This document shows, piece after piece, positions 62,095 through 64,000 of a stretch of DNA of 64,000 nucleotides. The stretch is from Zopfochytrium polystomum (Eukaryota > Chytridiomycota > Chytridiomycetes > Chytridiales > Chytridiaceae). The stretch covers positions 99,925 through 163,924 of the forward strand of contig JAIVFJ010000148.1 of NCBI GenBank assembly GCA_025765615.1, in the 5' to 3' direction. The translations under genes and the position numbers were made by a program. The number at the start of each line of letters is the position of its first letter. The first letter of the stretch is position 1. A model generated the notes under the pieces. It saw only the letters and a list, made by a program, of their open reading frames with translations. It did no database searches and was not told the origin of the DNA.

Positions 62095-62450
62095 CAAGGT
62101 ATATTGACATTTTGAAAGTGGAGTTGAAGGTTTTCTGGACCAACTGGATAGGAAATTGGAATCTCAAAAGGATCTGACTGCCAACGACATCTATCAGCAA
62201 GGCAATGCACCAGCTCACAAAGCAGTGAAAGTGGGAGAATGTCTTCAGAAACATGGATTGAAAGTTTTTGACTGGCCAGCACGAACCTGAGCCCAATAGA
62301 GAATCTCTGGCGCCTGTTCTTTCCTGACTGTACTGGCCGCCATCTTCTTCGTCCTTGCCTCTGTAACACCTCCGTTATCGCTGCAGGTTTGTGCGAAGTT
62401 CGGCAGCTGGAGAGAGTTACCACTCCCAACTCTCACTTACTTTCCTCTGT
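62095..62450 (+). pseudogene. Tc1/mariner transposase remnant
   Basis: Readable in two frames: FLDQLDRKLESQKDLTAND, then QQGNAPAHKAVKVGECLQKH leading to GLKVFDWPART, a shift, then LSPIENLWRL. These match the Tc1 blocks QQDNAPCH, VLDWPAQSPDLNPIENLW. The second catalytic Asp is replaced (QGN) and the frame is broken, so it is dead. It resembles the relic at 21890-22083, which has the same AVKxGQ/E step, so both derive from one old family. Confidence 0.85.
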
Positions 62451-62472
62451 CCTCACTAGATGACGCGGCAAG

Positions 62473-63489
62473 TACCTGTATCGAGCGCTCAACGACAACA
62501 ACGTCTCCAGCTTGAAATCTCACGGCGAAATCCGACCCACATCCCAGTACCTGAATCAGGGCGATCCGAATAACAAATGTGAGGCTTGTGACCCTTCGCC
62601 CGCAGTCTCCATAGTTTCCCCACCCTCTTCACTCCTTGTGCAGCAACCCCTCCAGCTGCCCCACATGCCATGTCGGCAACAAGGTGTCGCATCCAAGCGA
62701 CTTTGTTTCCACGACCAAAGACCGTGCCAAGCGGTTCGCAAGCGGCAACCACGGCAACGGAAAAATCGCAAAGGTGCGGGCGAAACGGTTGCCCTGCTGA
62801 TGTCATTTATTTCCTTGCAACAACGCCCCCCAACCCAGATCGACCGCACGAAGCTGCCCCAGGACAAAATCAAGGACCTTTCGACCTTGAGCGTCCGAGT
62901 GACGCACCTGGGCTCGGACTGGGACCGCACCCACAGCGGTCCCTGGGACCACGAGGCTGGCCGCTCCGACGTCCAAAAGTCGACGCACAAGCAAGTCCGC
63001 ACTCGAGCGCACATCTGGTCCAAAGACGACAAGGAAGTGCTCATGCAGGGCGCGATTCCAAAGGACTGCATCGTCGAGATCGGCAGGGCTAGGCGCGAGG
63101 CGCGCTGCTGGCGGCGGTGGCGGCGGGGCGTGCAAAAAGAAGGCTGGGACGAAGGTAGGGACCCTTCGTTTTTATTTTTTTATTTTATTTTTATTTTTAT
63201 TCTTTTTTCTTTCTTCGGTCGGGCATGTCGCTTGAGCAAAGGGTTTGTACGCTGAGTTGTTTTTGCTTCTTTACATTCGTTGGCGCGATAAACGACGACT
63301 TCAGGCGAAATCAAGAACAGCCAGTGCGAAGGGGGCATTATGACTGGGAGCCGCTTCGAAAACGAAGAATGCTCTCGCGAGCAATTCGGGTGGAAAGATT
63401 TGGGAAAAGCGGGACGGGAACAACCAATAGTGTACAACTCTGCTATCCAAACAATTTTCCTTCTTTACTCCGCGTATGCGCCAATTTAA
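62473..63489 (+). CDS. ADP-ribosyltransferase-like protein, 5' end unresolved
   Basis: Tentative exons 62473-62546, 62644-62773, 62839-63154 and 63305-63489, all phase-consistent. The text begins YLYRALND, with helix and GEIRPTS after it; then SDFVSTTKDRAKRFASG and GKIAKIDRTKLP; then, after a long conserved-looking exon with extreme third-position GC, KEVLMQGAIPKDCIVEI. This order (Y-R; S-T-T at a strand; a closing E near G-x-I-P) fits the R-S-E class of ADP-ribosyltransferase folds seen in bacterial and fungal NAD-dependent toxins and related proteins. Recognised by pattern only. No start codon is found in frame before 62473: a TGA lies just upstream, and the adjacent DNA is a Tc1 relic, so the first exon may be lost. 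The first donor (GTACCT) is weak. Activity, target and secretion are unknown. Confidence 0.45.
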
Positions 63490-63715
63490 CGGAGCCAATC
63501 GGTGTGACAACTCCAAATACAAATTGGCTTTCAAACTCATGCAACTTCAGCGGCGCTTGCTCCATTGCAGTCGTTCCATCGACACGCGTACTCTGGCTTT
63601 GAGTGACAAAGAGCACCAGTCATTGCCAGGGCCTGGGAAAATGAAGCTCGACACAAATTGCAAGTAAAACGTCAGTAATATACATTATCGGAGAAAAGTT
63701 GGATTGGGTAAGTGA
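63490..63715. other. Intergenic
   Basis: Short region between the ART-like gene and tRNA-Tyr; nothing recognised. Confidence 0.45.
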
Positions 63716-63804
63716 TCCGACCACCCAGGTTCGAACTGGGGACCTCATGATAACGGTTTGAGTACCTTTACAGTCATGCGCTCTTCCAACTGAGCTATGG
63801 TCGG
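63716..63804 (-). tRNA. tRNA-Tyr (GTA) with an intron
   Basis: Acceptor stem CCGACCA/TGGTCGG; D arm TAGCTCAGTTGGAAGAGC; anticodon stem CATGA/TCATG with loop start CTGTAA (anticodon GTA); about 16-17 nt intron after the anticodon; T arm CCCAG-TTCGAAC-CTGGG. An intron at this place is nearly universal in eukaryotic tRNA-Tyr. Confidence 0.94.
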
Positions 63805-64000
63805 GATGCATATCGTTAGTCGTAAGCAAAATACTTATATAATCAGTTCTTGTGACATCCGTGGCGACCTGTCATAAAGGATTGCTGTTGCCTTCTTGTG
63901 GGAGCAGCCCTAAATTCATATGTTGTCTTTAACCCAATACAGGCCCGCCACGCTCGGACCTCCGTCCTCGGCAGCGGATCCCTTTTTTTTTTCTTTTTTT
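63805..64000. other. Right edge, nothing recognised
   Basis: About 200 bp, ending in a T-rich tract (63983-64000). Confidence 0.5.

Noticed and set aside
62803..63135. - frame opposite the ART-like exon
   Set aside because: The + strand frame has much stronger third-position GC and phase-matched splice sites.

Overview
The window looks like nuclear DNA of an early-diverging fungus, probably zoosporic (chytrid-like). This is an inference from GC-rich genes split by short GT-AG introns (about 50-200 nt), eukaryotic tRNAs (two with anticodon-loop introns), and fungal families: an OPT oligopeptide transporter, a GT32 glycosyltransferase, PNGase A, a P450, C2H2 regulators, an NLP secreted protein and LQWW ankyrin-like repeats. 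No rRNA, CRISPR array or organelle DNA was seen.

Layout. 1-0.9 kb: a necrosis-inducing-protein-like gene cut by the left edge. 1.9-6 kb: a decayed tandem array of GT32 glycosyltransferases with one intact copy. 7-9 kb: two small secreted or membrane proteins. 9.7-12.4 kb: a frameshifted OPT transporter. 13.7-15.9 kb: an LEA-like protein and a short-chain dehydrogenase. 17-31 kb: a transposon-rich zone with two tRNAs, an ancient Tc1 remnant split by a 3.75-kb two-gene Tc1-like element, a PNGase A gene with a broken 3' copy, and a MULE with 9-bp target duplications, one of which was later split by a second, 2.76-kb two-gene Tc1-like element. 31-36.4 kb: an ankyrin-like protein, a P450 and a C2H2 factor. 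36.8-44.9 kb: four pentameric ligand-gated ion channel genes in two head-to-head pairs, one a pseudogene. 45-64 kb: housekeeping and signalling genes (tRNAs, a membrane RING-H2 protein, a second C2H2 factor, mitochondrial IscU, a poly-Q protein, a sugar transporter, a 2OG-Fe(II) oxygenase, a PDP-type PP2C), a Tc1 remnant and an ADP-ribosyltransferase-like gene.

The most unusual content is (i) the two related Tc1-like transposons, each with a DD34E transposase and a convergent spliced accessory gene, both genes reading inward from long terminal inverted repeats, and (ii) the fungal receptor-channel cluster whose M1-M2 loops carry the PARV/LPKV signature known from animal glycine/GABA-A receptors. 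IscU and the PP2C are both probably mitochondrial. The secreted or cell-surface genes (NLP, PNGase A, GT32, OPT) fit a fungus that digests or attacks external organic matter.

Several conserved genes contain single-base frameshifts (OPT, PP2C, RING, one transposase). Some may be assembly indels, so 'broken' calls for those genes are provisional. Exon boundaries were set by hand from GT-AG sites and reading phase, without transcript data.
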